Source of the DNA: Saccharopolyspora sp. SCSIO 74807
GTDB taxonomy: Bacteria; Actinomycetota; Actinomycetes; Mycobacteriales; Pseudonocardiaceae
DNA length: 64,000 nt
Assembly: GCF_037023755.1 (NCBI RefSeq)
Contig: NZ_CP146100.1
Location: 3,689,501 to 3,753,500, forward strand
Direction of reading: 5' to 3'
Shown here piece after piece: positions 17,678-27,135 of the stretch. The notes below the pieces were generated by a model. It did no database searches. It was not told the DNA's origin and was given only the letters and a program-made list of their open reading frames with translations. The first letter of the stretch is position 1. Every line of letters begins with the position of its first letter. The position numbers and the translations under genes were made by a program.

Positions 17678-19383
17678 GGAGATCTTGGCTCTGTTGGGCG
17701 ACGTGCGGGATTCTCGGCAGCGCGCGTGTGTCTTGAGTGGACGGAATCTCGGTGGTCCAGCGGTTCGTCCGCTCGGGCTGGGCGGCGCGTTGTGCGGGTG
17801 GCGCCGGTCGAGGCCGCCTCGCCGACCCGGTCGGCGGCACGGGCCGTCGTGGGCGCGCCGGGTTCGTGCGCGGCGACCAGCGCCGCGATCAACGTGGTGA
17901 TCGGCACCGCCGCGATCAGGCCGATGCTGCCGACCAGTGTGCGCACCACTTCCTGCGCCACCGCCTGCGAACTCACGATCTCGGCGAAGCTGCGCCCGGA
18001 CAGCGAATACGCCAGCAGCAGCGGCAGCGACGCACCCGCGTAAGCGAGCACGAGCGTGTTCACCGCGGAGGCCACGTGATCGCGGCCGATGCGCAGTCCT
18101 GCGGTGTACAGGCTGCGCCAGCCCATCGCCGGATTCGCCCGCCGCAACTCGTAGACGGCACTGGTCTGCGTGACGGTCACGTCGTCGAGCACGCCGAGCG
18201 CGCCGATCACGATGCCCGCCAGCAGCAGTCCGCGCGCGTCGATCGGGGCGCCGAGCGCGCCGATGAGGCTCGAGGTGTTCTCGTCCAGCCCGGTCAGCCT
18301 CGTGGTCGCGGAGAACAGGGCGCTGAGTCCGCCGATCAGCGCCAGGCTCACCAGCGTCCCCAGCACCGCGGTGGAGGTCCGCGCGGAGAACCCGTGCGTC
18401 AGGTACAGCACCACGAACATGATCAGCCCGGCGCCGACCACCGCGACCAGCAGCGGGTCCTGCCCGGCCAGGATCGCCGGGAGCACGAAACCGACCAGCA
18501 CCACAAAGCTCAACGCCAGCGCGCCCAGCGCGGCGAGCCCCTGCCAACGTCCGAGCACCAGCACCGCCGCGGCGAACACGCCCGCGAGCACCAGCAGCGG
18601 GCTGCCGCGCTGGAAGTCGACGACCTGGTAGGACGACTCGTCCTCGGGACTCGCACCGGCGTAGGAGAGCACCACCGCGTCGCCGACGGCGAACCGCGGT
18701 GTGCCCGGGTCGGTCGGCATGGTCTGTTCGATGACGCGGCCGGGCATCGGGCCGTCCTGCATCTTGACCCGCAGCCGCACGCAGCCGCCGCCTTGATCAC
18801 CCGCGCTGCATCCGCTCGCGCCTGCCGAGACCACCTCGGCGTTCACCGGGTATTCGCCGAGGCCCAGGTCGGAGCCGGTGCGCTGCTGGTGCCCGAAGGG
18901 GAACAGCACGACGGCGCCGATGATCGCGGCGAGCGCGAAGGGCACGAGCGCGATCGCGAGCACCCGTTTGACCGTGCGCGAAGCGGGCGGAGCGTCGTGG
19001 CCGTGGCCGTGGCCGTGGCCGTGGGCCGGGGCTTGGGCTTGGGCTTGGGTGCTGCTGTCGGCCTCGGATGCGGGGGAGTCCGACCGCGCGTGCGCGGGGC
19101 GGCTCGCTCCTGCCCGTTCCGCACCTGGGCGGCGCCCGGCTTCCGGCGCGCGCTGTCCGCCCGTGCCCTGCCCGGGCCTGCCAGGTGGTCGCGGCCCTGC
19201 GGAGCGCCCCGGAGCCTGGTCACCGCGCCCACCGGAGTGCCGCCCTTCCGGCTCGGCATCGCCACCGCGCGGCGGTTGCCCGCCGCGGTCGGCCGGTGGC
19301 CGCCCGGGCGGTTGCGGTCTGCGTTGCCGCGGTCGGCGGTGTTCGCCGTCGCCGGGCGGTCCTGTCGGCGGCCGATCATTCAC
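17671..19383 (-). CDS. YibE/F family membrane protein with His/Gly- and Gln/Ala-repeat N terminus
   Basis: The protein of about 570 residues belongs to the YibE/F-like multi-spanning membrane family, whose function is unknown. The first 130 or so residues are cytoplasmic, rich in P, R and G, and end with a QAQAQA run and a HGHGHGHGHD run. A membrane helix (VLAIALVPFALAAIIGAVVLF) is followed by an extracytoplasmic domain (PMPGRVIEQTMPTDPGTPRFAVGDAVVLSYAG). About seven further helices include the signature IGALGVLDDVTVTQTSAVYELRRA. A charged C-terminal tail ends the protein. GTG at 19383 is preferred to TTG at 19440, though neither has a good ribosome binding site. The last bases of the gene lie in a palindromic repeat. 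Confidence 0.85.
   Translation of the reverse strand: MNDRPPTGPPGDGEHRRPRQRRPQPPGRPPADRGGQPPRGGDAEPEGRHSGGRGDQAPGRSAGPRPPGRPGQGTGGQRAPEAGRRPGAERAGASRPAHARSDSPASEADSSTQAQAQAPAHGHGHGHGHDAPPASRTVKRVLAIALVPFALAAIIGAVVLFPFGHQQRTGSDLGLGEYPVNAEVVSAGASGCSAGDQGGGCVRLRVKMQDGPMPGRVIEQTMPTDPGTPRFAVGDAVVLSYAGASPEDESSYQVVDFQRGSPLLVLAGVFAAAVLVLGRWQGLAALGALALSFVVLVGFVLPAILAGQDPLLVAVVGAGLIMFVVLYLTHGFSARTSTAVLGTLVSLALIGGLSALFSATTRLTGLDENTSSLIGALGAPIDARGLLLAGIVIGALGVLDDVTVTQTSAVYELRRANPAMGWRSLYTAGLRIGRDHVASAVNTLVLAYAGASLPLLLAYSLSGRSFAEIVSSQAVAQEVVRTLVGSIGLIAAVPITTLIAALVAAHEPGAPTTARAADRVGEAASTGATRTTRRPARADEPLDHRDSVHSRHTRAAENPARRPTEPRSPE
18997..19046 (-). repeat. Two adjacent hexanucleotide repeats inside the YibE/F gene
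   Basis: On the plus strand GTGGCC is repeated four times at 18997-19020, and after eight bases GGGCTT is repeated three times at 19029-19046. On the coding strand they encode the His-Gly run and the Ala-Gln run. Units of six keep the frame, so copy number may vary without disrupting the protein. Confidence 0.8.
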
Positions 19384-19553
19384 CGGGCAATCGTAGGAGG
19401 TGGGCGAGCAGCCTCCGCACGGCTGCGTCCGTGCGGGCAAGAGCCCGATCCGGCGTCCTGTCGGCCTCGCTTCCGGCTGCGCAGTGCTGCTGCCGTTCGC
19501 TCAGGTGAGCGAATGTGCTGGACAGTACATCGAAACTGTGTTCGCATTGAGTC

Positions 19554-20621
19554 ATGCGCTGGGAAAAGCAACGGGTCTCGGGCAGCGGTGAGCCGCAGCT
19601 GCCCTTGGGCGTCGAGGACGCGCCGACGCGCGGGACCGGGCGGGCGGGACTGGCCGAGCCCGGTCCGGAACCGGTCGCCGCGGGCACCGAGGACGCGCTG
19701 GCGATCGAGGTGCGCGCGAGGTCGATCATCAACCGCGTGCCGGGCGCCTCGCAGGTGCCGTTCCGCTGGACGATCAACCCCTACCGCGGCTGCTCGCACG
19801 CCTGCCGCTACTGCTTCGCCCGGAACACGCACACCTACCTGGACCTGGACTCCGGGCACGACTTCGACAGCAAGATCGTGGTGAAGGTGAACGCGCCGGA
19901 GCTGGTGCGCCGCGAGCTCGCGCACCCGAAGTGGGCGGGCGAGCCGATCGCGATGGGCACCAACACCGACCCGTACCAGCGGGCGGAAGGCCGCTACGGG
20001 CTGGTGCGGCGGATCATCGAGGCGTTGCGGGACCGGGCGAACCCGTTCTCGATCCTCACCAAGGGGACGCTGATCCTGCGCGACATCGACCTGCTGGAAC
20101 AGGCGGCGAGGTCGGCCGCGGTCTCGGTCGCGGTGTCGATCGGCTCGATCGACGAGCAGGTGTGGCGGGACATCGAGCCGGGTGCGCCGTCCCCGCTGCG
20201 CCGGGTGGACGTGGTCCGCAGGCTCAGCGCCGCCGGCCTGGGTTGCTCGGTGATGATGGCGCCCGTGCTGCCCGGTTTGAGCGACGGGCCGCAGCAGCTC
20301 GACGAAACCGTCGCCGCTCTCGCCGAGGCGGGCGCCACCTCCATCACGCCGCTGGTGCTGCACCTGCGCCCGGGAGCGCGGGAGTGGTATCACGCCTGGT
20401 TGAGCGAGCGCCGTCCGGACCTCCTGCCGCTGTACGAGCGGCTGTACCGCAACGGCGCCTACGCGCCGAAGTCCTACCAGGAGGACATCGCGGCCCGCGT
20501 GCGAGAAGCGCAGCTGCGGTACGGACCAGGGGAGCGGCGGCCCGGGGCGGGGACTTTCCGCGCGACCGGGCCGCGGTCTGAACCAGCGGAACGGGAAGCG
20601 GATCAGCTAGCCCTGCTGTGA
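19554..20621 (+). CDS. Radical SAM protein, Rv2578c family
   Basis: The 355-residue protein has the iron-sulfur cluster motif CSHACRYCF (C-x3-C-x2-C) near residue 82, then the segments ARNTHTYLDLDSGHDFD, GTNTDPYQRAEGRYGL and SILTKGTL. These match the actinobacterial Rv2578c family, whose reaction is unknown. The cluster motif is placed in NPYRGCSHACRYCFAR as in relatives. ATG at 19554 is the start. It stands alone in its orientation, between the YibE/F gene and a convergent HTH gene, in the region corresponding to mycobacterial Rv2578c near aspS. Confidence 0.9.
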   Translation: MRWEKQRVSGSGEPQLPLGVEDAPTRGTGRAGLAEPGPEPVAAGTEDALAIEVRARSIINRVPGASQVPFRWTINPYRGCSHACRYCFARNTHTYLDLDSGHDFDSKIVVKVNAPELVRRELAHPKWAGEPIAMGTNTDPYQRAEGRYGLVRRIIEALRDRANPFSILTKGTLILRDIDLLEQAARSAAVSVAVSIGSIDEQVWRDIEPGAPSPLRRVDVVRRLSAAGLGCSVMMAPVLPGLSDGPQQLDETVAALAEAGATSITPLVLHLRPGAREWYHAWLSERRPDLLPLYERLYRNGAYAPKSYQEDIAARVREAQLRYGPGERRPGAGTFRATGPRSEPAEREADQLALL

Positions 20622-20696
20622 ATGGCCGAGGGCGTCCTCGCCGACTCCGCCATCCGTTGCAGCCGAATGGGAAGCGCCGCATTCAAAGATCTGCCC

Positions 20697-20746
20697 GGTG
20701 GCGGCCGGAATCGTTCGCGCGCCCGCATTCCGCTCCGGCCGCCACC
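20697..20746. terminator. Bidirectional terminator between the radical SAM and HTH genes
   Basis: GGTGGCGGCCGG at 20697-20708 is the exact reverse complement of CCGGCCGCCACC at 20735-20746. An alternative register pairs CGGAAT at 20706-20711 with ATTCCG at 20727-20732. It lies between convergent gene ends. The remainder of 20622-20903 holds no supported gene. Confidence 0.72.
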
Positions 20747-20903
20747 GACCGCATCCGGAACTCCCTGCGAAAGTAGGGAGAAAGTGCGGTGCGGGCTGCG
20801 CCGAAGCCTGGTCGCGGCGTCTTGCCGGTAGCAAAGTGCGGGTACTGTTCGTATTCGATTGACTACTCGGATGGATGAACCAGTGCTCCGGTGCGGGGCG
20901 GTT

Positions 20904-21923
20904 TCAGCGCTCGTCGAGCAGCGCGCTGCGCGACGGCTGCCAGCGCACCCCGAACACGCCCATCCCGAAGTCGAGCTTCACCGCGTGGGTGCGGGCGTGC
21001 CCGTCCAGCGGCAGCGGCTTCGGGGTCTCCACGTCCTGGGCCGCGGAGTCGCCGACGAAGCTCTCCACGTGCTGCGGCGGGCAGGCAGGGTCGAACTCCA
21101 GCTCCACCACGTACTGCCGCACCGGCAGCCGGAACAGCCGGGAGAACGTGCATTCCGGCTCGTTCGCCCCGGTCGGCATGTCCGAGATCTCGTACTCCAG
21201 CAGCATCGTCTCGCCCCGCTCCAGCGGGCGGTCGAACAGCAGCTCCGCGACGATCACGTCTCGCGCGTGGTCGGTGAGCACCTGCCCGATGCGGCAGGAG
21301 CGCAGCGGCCGGATCGTCGGTGAGACCGAGCTGGTGGAGGCTCCGTCGAACATCACCACCCATCGGTCCGCACCGTTGGCCTCGGCTCGCAGAAGCTTGC
21401 TCGCCCGCACCGTGCGCTGATCGCCGTAGGCGTCCACGTGCACCACGTCGTGCTGCGACAGCCGCGTGAGCTTGCTGTCGTGGCTGGTGTCGATCCGGGT
21501 CAGCAGCTCGACCGCGGATTCGTTCTCCGACCACAGCTCGCTCAGCGGCGGCGCGTCGTTCGCGGCCTGCCGGGTGCGCCCGCGCGGGCGCGGAGGACCC
21601 AGCAGCGCGGACAGCGCGCCGTCCGGCATCCCGAGCACGTTCTCCAGCTGCTGCAGGGCGAGCAGCGAATCGGGGCGCTCGGGGCGGCGGCGGCCGGATT
21701 GCCAGTAGCTCAGCGCGGTGATGCTCACCGGGGTGCCGCGGGTCTGCAGCCGGTGCTGGATGCGTTCCAGGCTCAGCCGGCTGGACCGGATCGCCGCGCG
21801 CAGCGCGGCTTCGAACGGTCCGGTGCGGAGCAGTTCCGCGAGCTCGGGCGAGACCGGTGGGGCGTGGTCGTTGCGGACGGCCGTGCGCGACATCGAACGG
21901 GTCTCGGTCTTCGGACCGGTCAT
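20904..21923 (-). CDS. XRE-type helix-turn-helix regulator with large C-terminal domain
   Basis: The 339-residue protein has an N-terminal DNA-binding region in which ALRAAIRSSRLSLERIQHRLQTRGTPVSITALSYWQSGRRRPERPDS reads as a divergent lambda-repressor-like HTH (about residues 38-85). A C-terminal domain of about 230 residues follows, with many strands and no recognised enzyme motif. ATG at 21923 is chosen because GAGGAG lies six bases upstream; the frame extends 21 residues further without a site. I recall similar regulators in many actinomycetes but no defined role. Two inverted repeats just upstream (21982-22025) are candidate operators. It is divergent from aspS. Confidence 0.8.
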   Translation of the reverse strand: MTGPKTETRSMSRTAVRNDHAPPVSPELAELLRTGPFEAALRAAIRSSRLSLERIQHRLQTRGTPVSITALSYWQSGRRRPERPDSLLALQQLENVLGMPDGALSALLGPPRPRGRTRQAANDAPPLSELWSENESAVELLTRIDTSHDSKLTRLSQHDVVHVDAYGDQRTVRASKLLRAEANGADRWVVMFDGASTSSVSPTIRPLRSCRIGQVLTDHARDVIVAELLFDRPLERGETMLLEYEISDMPTGANEPECTFSRLFRLPVRQYVVELEFDPACPPQHVESFVGDSAAQDVETPKPLPLDGHARTHAVKLDFGMGVFGVRWQPSRSALLDER

Positions 21924-21981
21924 GGTTACTCCTCGTGTCCGCCGAACTCGGGGACTTACGCTAATGAGTGAAACCCGGTGG

Positions 21982-22025
21982 CGCAACGATCAAGTTGCGG
22001 TTCGGCGCTCCCACCAAAGTGGGAG
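21982..22025. promoter_or_regulatory. Two consecutive inverted repeats upstream of the HTH gene
   Basis: CGCAAC-GATCAA-GTTGCG spans 21982-21999, and CTCCCAC-CAAA-GTGGGAG spans 22008-22025. Both are perfect in their arms. They lie 59-102 bases before the HTH start and about 430 bases before aspS, in a less GC-rich stretch. Candidate operators or RNA hairpins. Confidence 0.45.
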
Positions 22026-22458
22026 TATTTCTCCCCCGGTGGCCTCCGGCGGACTACCGCCGAGCGCGCGGTTGACATTGCCATGATCACCGGGAAGTCG
22101 CGTTTTCCGGAGCTGCTCGCCGATCGGTTCCGAGTGCGGCAGGAACCCGCGTGATGCCGTCGTAATTGCACGCGGAAAGCGCGGTTCTGTGAGTTAACTC
22201 GCGGCGTCACAACCCTGCGGTTCTGCCGCCGCCGAGGGTGCCTGGTCCCGCAGCGAGCGCAATGATCATCCACAACGGATTCGCCCGCGGGTGCGCCCGA
22301 AGTCCGGCGGAAACCTGCTCGACGTGTCCCGCCGGACGTTGGATAACCTGGATCCTCAGCCGCCTCGCAGGCCGGGCGCCTGCCGTCGAGCAGCCGCGAG
22401 GGAGCAGCCGCGAGCAAGCAGTTGTCGCTTCGCCGACTTGAAGAGGAGCTCAGTACCC
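22026..22458. other. Intergenic region upstream of aspS
   Basis: No gene is supported. It contains a TTGACA hexamer at 22072-22077 without a matching -10, a perfect 10-bp palindrome GAGTTAACTC at 22191-22200, and a possible -10 TAACCT at 22344-22349. I see no T-box. The aspS ribosome binding site AGAGGAG is at 22442-22448. Confidence 0.4.
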
Positions 22459-24273
22459 GTGATGCGCACGCACGAGGCCGGATCGCTTCGCGCCGGTCAC
22501 TCCGGGCAGTCCGTCACCTTGGCAGGGTGGGTGGCGCGCCGCCGCGATCACGGTGGAGTGATCTTCATCGATTTGCGCGACGCTTCCGGGGTCGCCCAGG
22601 TGGTCTTCCGCGAGGGGGAAATGGCCGCGCGCGCACACCGGCTGCGCGCCGAGTTCTGCGTGCGGGTGACCGGTGAGGTGGTGCGCCGTCCCGTCGGCAA
22701 CGAGAACGCCGAGATCGGCACCGGTGAGATCGAGGTCTACGCCTCCGAACTGGAAGTGCTGTCCGAGTCCGCGCCGCTGCCGTTCCCGCTGGACGAGCAC
22801 CTGGAGACCGGCGAGGAGATCCGGCTCAAGCACCGCTACCTGGATCTGCGGCGCAACGGCCCGGCCCGGACCATCCGGATGCGCAGCGAGATCAACCGCG
22901 TTGCCCGCAACGTGCTGGGCGACCGGGAATTCGTCGAGGTCGAGACGCCGACGATGACCCGCTCCACGCCCGAGGGCGCCCGCGACTTCCTGGTCCCGGC
23001 GCGGCTGCAGCCGGGGACCTGGTACGCGCTGCCGCAGTCGCCGCAGCTGTTCAAGCAGCTGCTGATGGTCGGTGGCGTGGAGCGCTACTTCCAGCTCGCC
23101 CGCTGCTACCGGGACGAGGACTTCCGCGCCGATCGCCAGCCCGAGTTCACCCAGCTCGACATCGAGATGAGCTTCGTCGAGCAGGACGACGTGCTCGAAC
23201 TCGGCGAGGAGATCATCGCCGGGCTGTGGCGCCTGGTCGGCCACGAGGTCCCGCGGCCCATTCCGCGGATGACCTACGCCGATGCGATGTCCCGCTACGG
23301 CACCGACAAACCGGACCTGCGGTTCGGGCTGGAGCTGACCGAGCTCACCGAGTACTTCTCCGACACCCCGTTCCGGGTGTTCCGGGCGCCCTACGTCGGT
23401 GCGGTCGTGATGCCCGGCGGTGCCGACCAGCCGCGCCGGCAGCTCGACGCGTGGCAGGACTGGGCCAAGCAGCGCGGCGCCAAGGGTCTGGCGTACGTGC
23501 TCGTCGGCGCGGACGGCACGCTGTCCGGCCCGGTCGCCAAGAACCTCTCGGACGCCGAACGCGATGGCCTGGCCAAGGCCGTGGGCGCCGGTCCGGGCGA
23601 CTGCGTCTTCTTCGCCGCCGGTGAGCGCGCGTCCTCGCGGGCGCTGCTCGGCGCGGCGCGGCTGGAGATCGGGCAGCGCTGCGGCCTGATCGACCACTCG
23701 GCCTGGTCGTTCGTGTGGGTCGTCGACGCGCCGATGTTCGAGCCGGTCGCCGATACCGACGACGTGGCGGTCGGTTCCTCGCGCTGGACCGCGGTGCACC
23801 ACCCGTTCACCGCGCCGAACGCGGATTGGGCCGAGGACTTCGACAAGGACCCGGACAACGCGCTGGCCTGGGCTTACGACATCGTCTGCAACGGCAACGA
23901 GATCGGCGGCGGCTCGATCCGCATCCACCGCTCGGACATCCAGGAACGGGTGTTCGCGGTGCTGGGCATCTCCGAGGAGCAGGCCCAGGACAAGTTCGGC
24001 TTCCTGCTGGAGGCGTTCAAGTACGGCCCGCCGCCGCACGGCGGCATCGCCTTCGGCTGGGACCGGATCTGCATGTTGCTGGCCGGTGCGGACTCGCTGC
24101 GCGAGGTGATCGCGTTCCCGAAGAGCGGTGGCGGTTTCGACCCGCTGACCGGGGCGCCCGCGCCGATCACCGCTGCGCAGCGCAAGGAAGCCGGGGTGGA
24201 TGCGAAGCCGGCCGCGAAGGACGCCGACAGCATCTCGGTGACGACCGGGAACGTGGTCGAGAAGCAGGGCTGA
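22459..24273 (+). CDS. aspS: Aspartyl-tRNA synthetase
   Basis: AspRS of the bacterial type, about 604 residues. An OB-fold anticodon-binding domain is followed by class II motif 2 with [24 protein letters not shown], the bacterial GAD insertion domain, and motif 3 in [19 protein letters not shown] at 22459 followed directly by ATG at 22462 gives [13 protein letters not shown], in line with the family's M-x-RTHEAG start; AGAGGAG lies ten bases before the GTG. The frame is open far upstream but that stretch is not family-like. It probably also charges tRNA-Asn if the genome uses the GatCAB route, which cannot be judged here. Confidence 0.96.
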   Translation: MMRTHEAGSLRAGHSGQSVTLAGWVARRRDHGGVIFIDLRDASGVAQVVFREGEMAARAHRLRAEFCVRVTGEVVRRPVGNENAEIGTGEIEVYASELEVLSESAPLPFPLDEHLETGEEIRLKHRYLDLRRNGPARTIRMRSEINRVARNVLGDREFVEVETPTMTRSTPEGARDFLVPARLQPGTWYALPQSPQLFKQLLMVGGVERYFQLARCYRDEDFRADRQPEFTQLDIEMSFVEQDDVLELGEEIIAGLWRLVGHEVPRPIPRMTYADAMSRYGTDKPDLRFGLELTELTEYFSDTPFRVFRAPYVGAVVMPGGADQPRRQLDAWQDWAKQRGAKGLAYVLVGADGTLSGPVAKNLSDAERDGLAKAVGAGPGDCVFFAAGERASSRALLGAARLEIGQRCGLIDHSAWSFVWVVDAPMFEPVADTDDVAVGSSRWTAVHHPFTAPNADWAEDFDKDPDNALAWAYDIVCNGNEIGGGSIRIHRSDIQERVFAVLGISEEQAQDKFGFLLEAFKYGPPPHGGIAFGWDRICMLLAGADSLREVIAFPKSGGGFDPLTGAPAPITAAQRKEAGVDAKPAAKDADSISVTTGNVVEKQG

Positions 24274-24755
24274 GACGCCGACCGCGCTGTTCGCGCGGAT
24301 CGGCCCTCCGTGGCGGCCGCCGGACCGGCCGGTGGCCGCGGTGGACGCCGTGCGGCCCGCCCGTCGGCGAGTGATGCATCCGGGCGCTCGATCACTGCGG
24401 CCGGGGGCGCGCCGCCGGTAGCGACCAAGCGGCGTTTCCTTCGGCAGCGGCCCTCGCGGCGAAGCAGCGGGCGCTGATCGCTCGCGTGCCTGCCGGGTGG
24501 TTGCACGGGTGAGCCGGGTGCCGCGAACGCGGCCGGTCGGACCGTGCAACGTGGGCGCCCACCGGCTCCGTCCGGGTCGAGTGAGCGAGCCGCAACTCCG
24601 CGTGTGGCGGCGGCGTGCGCGCCGCCGATCATCCGTCGGCGTGGGCGAAGCTCACCCGGGCGAGTACCGCAGGTGCCCGCGCCATTACCGGTGGTGCAGC
24701 ACTTGACCGGTCTTGCCCGTTCGGGTTCAGGTTGTGGGGGTAGTGTCTGGAGACG
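24274..24755. other. Intergenic region after aspS
   Basis: No gene is supported. A small hairpin CCGCGC-TGTTC-GCGCGG at 24282-24298, directly after the aspS stop, may act as a terminator. A TAGTGT hexamer at 24741-24746, ten bases before the next start codon, could be a -10 element. Confidence 0.4.
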
Positions 24756-25973
24756 ATGAGCGTGGAGATCACTTCCGGCCCTCCGGAGGTCCGTGTGCCC
24801 GCCAGCACTGCGGTGACCGACACCGTCGGTACCGCGGAAGCCGTGCTCAGCAAGCGGATGGGAGCCGCGGTCCGGCTCGCCGATGCGGAGGACCTCGGTG
24901 GCAGCGAACGCTCCGCCGTGCTGCGGGTGCGCGTGGCGGAGACGCCCTACGAGCTCCCGCGCACGCTGGTGCTCAAGCACTACTGCGAGGTCCCCGAGTC
25001 GGCGCGCGCCGACCCGTTCGCGCACGAAGCGGCCAGCTGCCAGCTCGCCACCGCGCTGCCACCGGAGATCCGGGTCGGTCCCGAGCTCATCGCGCACGAC
25101 GCCGATCGGCGGCTGCTGGTGCTGGAGGACCTCGGGCGCGGTTCCACGCTCGCCGACGTGCTCTTCGGCGAAGACCCCCGCGCGGCCGAGCGCGCGCTGC
25201 TGGCCTGGGCCAGGGCGCTCGGGCGGCTGCACACCACGCTGGCGGGCCGGGAGGCCGATTTCGAGGCGCTGATGCGCCGCGTCGGCGCCAAGTCCTGGAC
25301 GGACCCGGTAGCCGAGGACATCGCGCGGTCGCTGACCGAACTGCCCGGCCTGCTCGAGCAGACGCTGGACCTGCCGACCTCGCCCGAGGTCTCGGCGCGG
25401 CTGGCTTCAGCCGCGGAGCTGCTCGAGTCCGGCCGCTACCGCTCGTTCAGCCCGTCCGACATCTGCCCGGACAACAGCCTGGTCACCGGCACCGGGGTGC
25501 GGTTCCTCGACTTCGAGTGGGGCTGCGTGCGCGACGTGGCGCTGGACGCGGCCTACCTGCAGTACCCCTTCCCGTCCTCGTGGTGCTCCTACGCGTTGCC
25601 GGAGAACCTGGCCGACGGGATGCTCGCGACCTGGCGATCGGAGATCGCCGAGGTGTGGCCGGAGCTGGACGACGACGAGGTGCTGCTGCCCCGGCTGTTC
25701 GACGCGCAGCTGCTGTGGGTGTGGGTGTCGACCTGGTGGTTCCTGCCGCGCACCGGCGAGTCGGACCGGCCGATCGACCTGCACATGCCCTCGCCACGGC
25801 GCAGCACGGCGCTGGTGGACCGGTGGCGGCGGTTGCGCGACGACGCGCAGGCGTGCGGGGAACCGGAGCTGGCCGAGTACGCCTCGCGGATGGTCGACGC
25901 GCTGGTGGAGCGCTTCGGCGCTGGTGCGTTGCAGCTGTTGCGGTATCCGGCGTTCCGGACCGAGGAGAAGTGA
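24756..25973 (+). CDS. Phosphotransferase family protein (aminoglycoside phosphotransferase-like)
   Basis: The 405-residue protein has the kinase-like APH fold: a nucleotide-binding lysine in RTLVLKHYCEV near residue 74, a hinge segment LLVLEDLGRGSTL, and the C-terminal lobe motif FSPSDICPDNSLVTGTGVRFLDFEWG near residues 230-255. There the usual catalytic HGD-x4-N is replaced by SDICPDN, while the metal-binding aspartate of the DFE motif is present. The substrate cannot be predicted, and nothing here argues for antibiotic resistance. ATG at 24756 has GGAG four bases upstream. A GNAT gene follows after 26 bases in the same direction. Confidence 0.82.
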   Translation: MSVEITSGPPEVRVPASTAVTDTVGTAEAVLSKRMGAAVRLADAEDLGGSERSAVLRVRVAETPYELPRTLVLKHYCEVPESARADPFAHEAASCQLATALPPEIRVGPELIAHDADRRLLVLEDLGRGSTLADVLFGEDPRAAERALLAWARALGRLHTTLAGREADFEALMRRVGAKSWTDPVAEDIARSLTELPGLLEQTLDLPTSPEVSARLASAAELLESGRYRSFSPSDICPDNSLVTGTGVRFLDFEWGCVRDVALDAAYLQYPFPSSWCSYALPENLADGMLATWRSEIAEVWPELDDDEVLLPRLFDAQLLWVWVSTWWFLPRTGESDRPIDLHMPSPRRSTALVDRWRRLRDDAQACGEPELAEYASRMVDALVERFGAGALQLLRYPAFRTEEK

Positions 25974-25999
25974 CCAGGCGCTGAGTATGCTGCCCGGCC

Positions 26000-26770
26000 G
26001 TGCAGGACGAAATCTCCGGCGGTGTTGAGCCGGACGCAGCGCGGGTGTCCGAGGTCGAGCACGCCGCCGCGATGACGTGGCCGGCGAGCACGGTGCAGCA
26101 CCGCGGTGGCTGGTTGCTGCGGTACTGCGCGGATTTGGACCGGTGGCGCTCGAACTCCGCGCTGCCGCCTTCGCGGGTGCGCGATGTAGCGGCCGAGATC
26201 GAACAGGTCGTGCGGTTCTACTCCGAGCGCGGTGCTCGTGCTTCGGTGCAGGTCAGCCCGTCGCGGTGGCACGAGGAACTGGACGTCGGCCTGGCGGCGC
26301 GCGGTTTCCGGCAGGTGACGCCGGTGCACGTGCTGACCGCCGAGTTGCCCGGTCCGGGCGACGTGTCGGCCGCCGGAGTCGAGGTCCGTCTCGACGACGA
26401 GCCGATGAAGCGCTGGCTGGACGCCTCCAGCGCGGTCCGCGGCCGGTCGGAGCCCGGCTTGGCGCGGATCGATCGGCCCGCCCGGTACGCGACCGCCCTG
26501 GTGGACGGCGTTGCGGCCGGGATCGGCCTGTTCGTGCGGGAAGGCCGGTGGTGCGCGGTGTACTGCATGGCGACCGCGCCGTGGGCGCGCGGACGGGGCG
26601 TGGCTCGTGCGGTGCTGCGCGCGGGCGCCCGCTGGGCAGGCGAGGTGCGGGCGAGCGGCATGTTCCTCCAGGTCGAGCAGGACAACGACGCCGCACGGCG
26701 GCTGTACGCGGGCTGCGGTTTCGAGTTCTCGCACGAGTACCACTATCGTGTCGCCGACACTCGCGGTTAA
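26000..26770 (+). CDS. GNAT family N-acetyltransferase
   Basis: The 256-residue protein carries a C-terminal GNAT domain. Strand 4 and the acetyl-CoA pyrophosphate loop lie in AVYCMATAPWARGRGVARAVLRAGARWA, and the end motif is LQVEQDNDAARRLYAGCGFEFSHEYHYRV. The N-terminal half, with SRVRDVAAEIEQVVRFYSERGARASVQVSPS, resembles the first half of two-domain GNAT proteins. The acceptor substrate is unknown. A TATGCT hexamer at 25986-25991 is eight bases before the GTG start, so the transcript may be leaderless. It follows the phosphotransferase gene closely. Confidence 0.85.
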   Translation: MQDEISGGVEPDAARVSEVEHAAAMTWPASTVQHRGGWLLRYCADLDRWRSNSALPPSRVRDVAAEIEQVVRFYSERGARASVQVSPSRWHEELDVGLAARGFRQVTPVHVLTAELPGPGDVSAAGVEVRLDDEPMKRWLDASSAVRGRSEPGLARIDRPARYATALVDGVAAGIGLFVREGRWCAVYCMATAPWARGRGVARAVLRAGARWAGEVRASGMFLQVEQDNDAARRLYAGCGFEFSHEYHYRVADTRG

Positions 26771-26782
26771 TCCGCGGCTCAC

Positions 26783-26815
26783 CCATTCGCAACTTTTCAC
26801 GTCGTTCGCGAATGG
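26783..26815 (+). terminator. Hairpin after the GNAT gene
   Basis: CCATTCGC at 26783-26790 pairs with GCGAATGG at 26808-26815 over a 17-base loop, followed by ATTTC. A second small hairpin, CATGCG...CGCATG, lies at 26829-26846. Together they probably end transcription of the phosphotransferase-GNAT pair. Confidence 0.55.
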
Positions 26816-26846
26816 ATTTCCGCGAACCATGCGTGTTCGCGCATGT

Positions 26847-27135
26847 CCGGCAATCCGCTGTCGGAGTGGCCGCACCGCGGTTGCCGGGTGGCGTCCCGGC
26901 GCGCCGCTCGGCGGCGGATTAATGTTTCTTCATTTTTAGGGCGATGATCACCCGGTTCGTGGCTTGCGAGTAGACTGCGTTGGTCGGATACCTTGTGTTC
27001 GGCGATCCGTCACCCGGCCCCGTTAGCCTGGGGCTGCTCGACGAGGTGTCCGAGAGGGACGGATCGAGTCATCCGGCGGGTCATCGTCGACCCGGCCGCT
27101 GCGGTCGTTCGGCATCGCAATTTCGCGGAGGAGTC
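26847..27135. other. Upstream region of the secreted-protein gene
   Basis: No gene is supported. A TAGACT hexamer at 26971-26976 is a possible -10, which would give a leader of about 150 bases. GGAGGAG at 27127-27133 is the ribosome binding site of the next gene. Confidence 0.4.

Noticed and set aside
19400-19591. Small plus-strand frame behind a GGAGG sequence upstream of the radical SAM gene
   Set aside because: The GGAGG touches the start codon without a spacer, the frame overlaps the real ATG at 19554, and the product resembles nothing known.
22026-22458. T-box leader before aspS
   Set aside because: I found no T-box core sequence, specifier loop or terminator/antiterminator pair.
24756-25973. 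Aminoglycoside resistance gene
   Set aside because: Although the fold is APH-like, the catalytic HGD-type motif is altered and there is no resistance context; only a general phosphotransferase call is supported.
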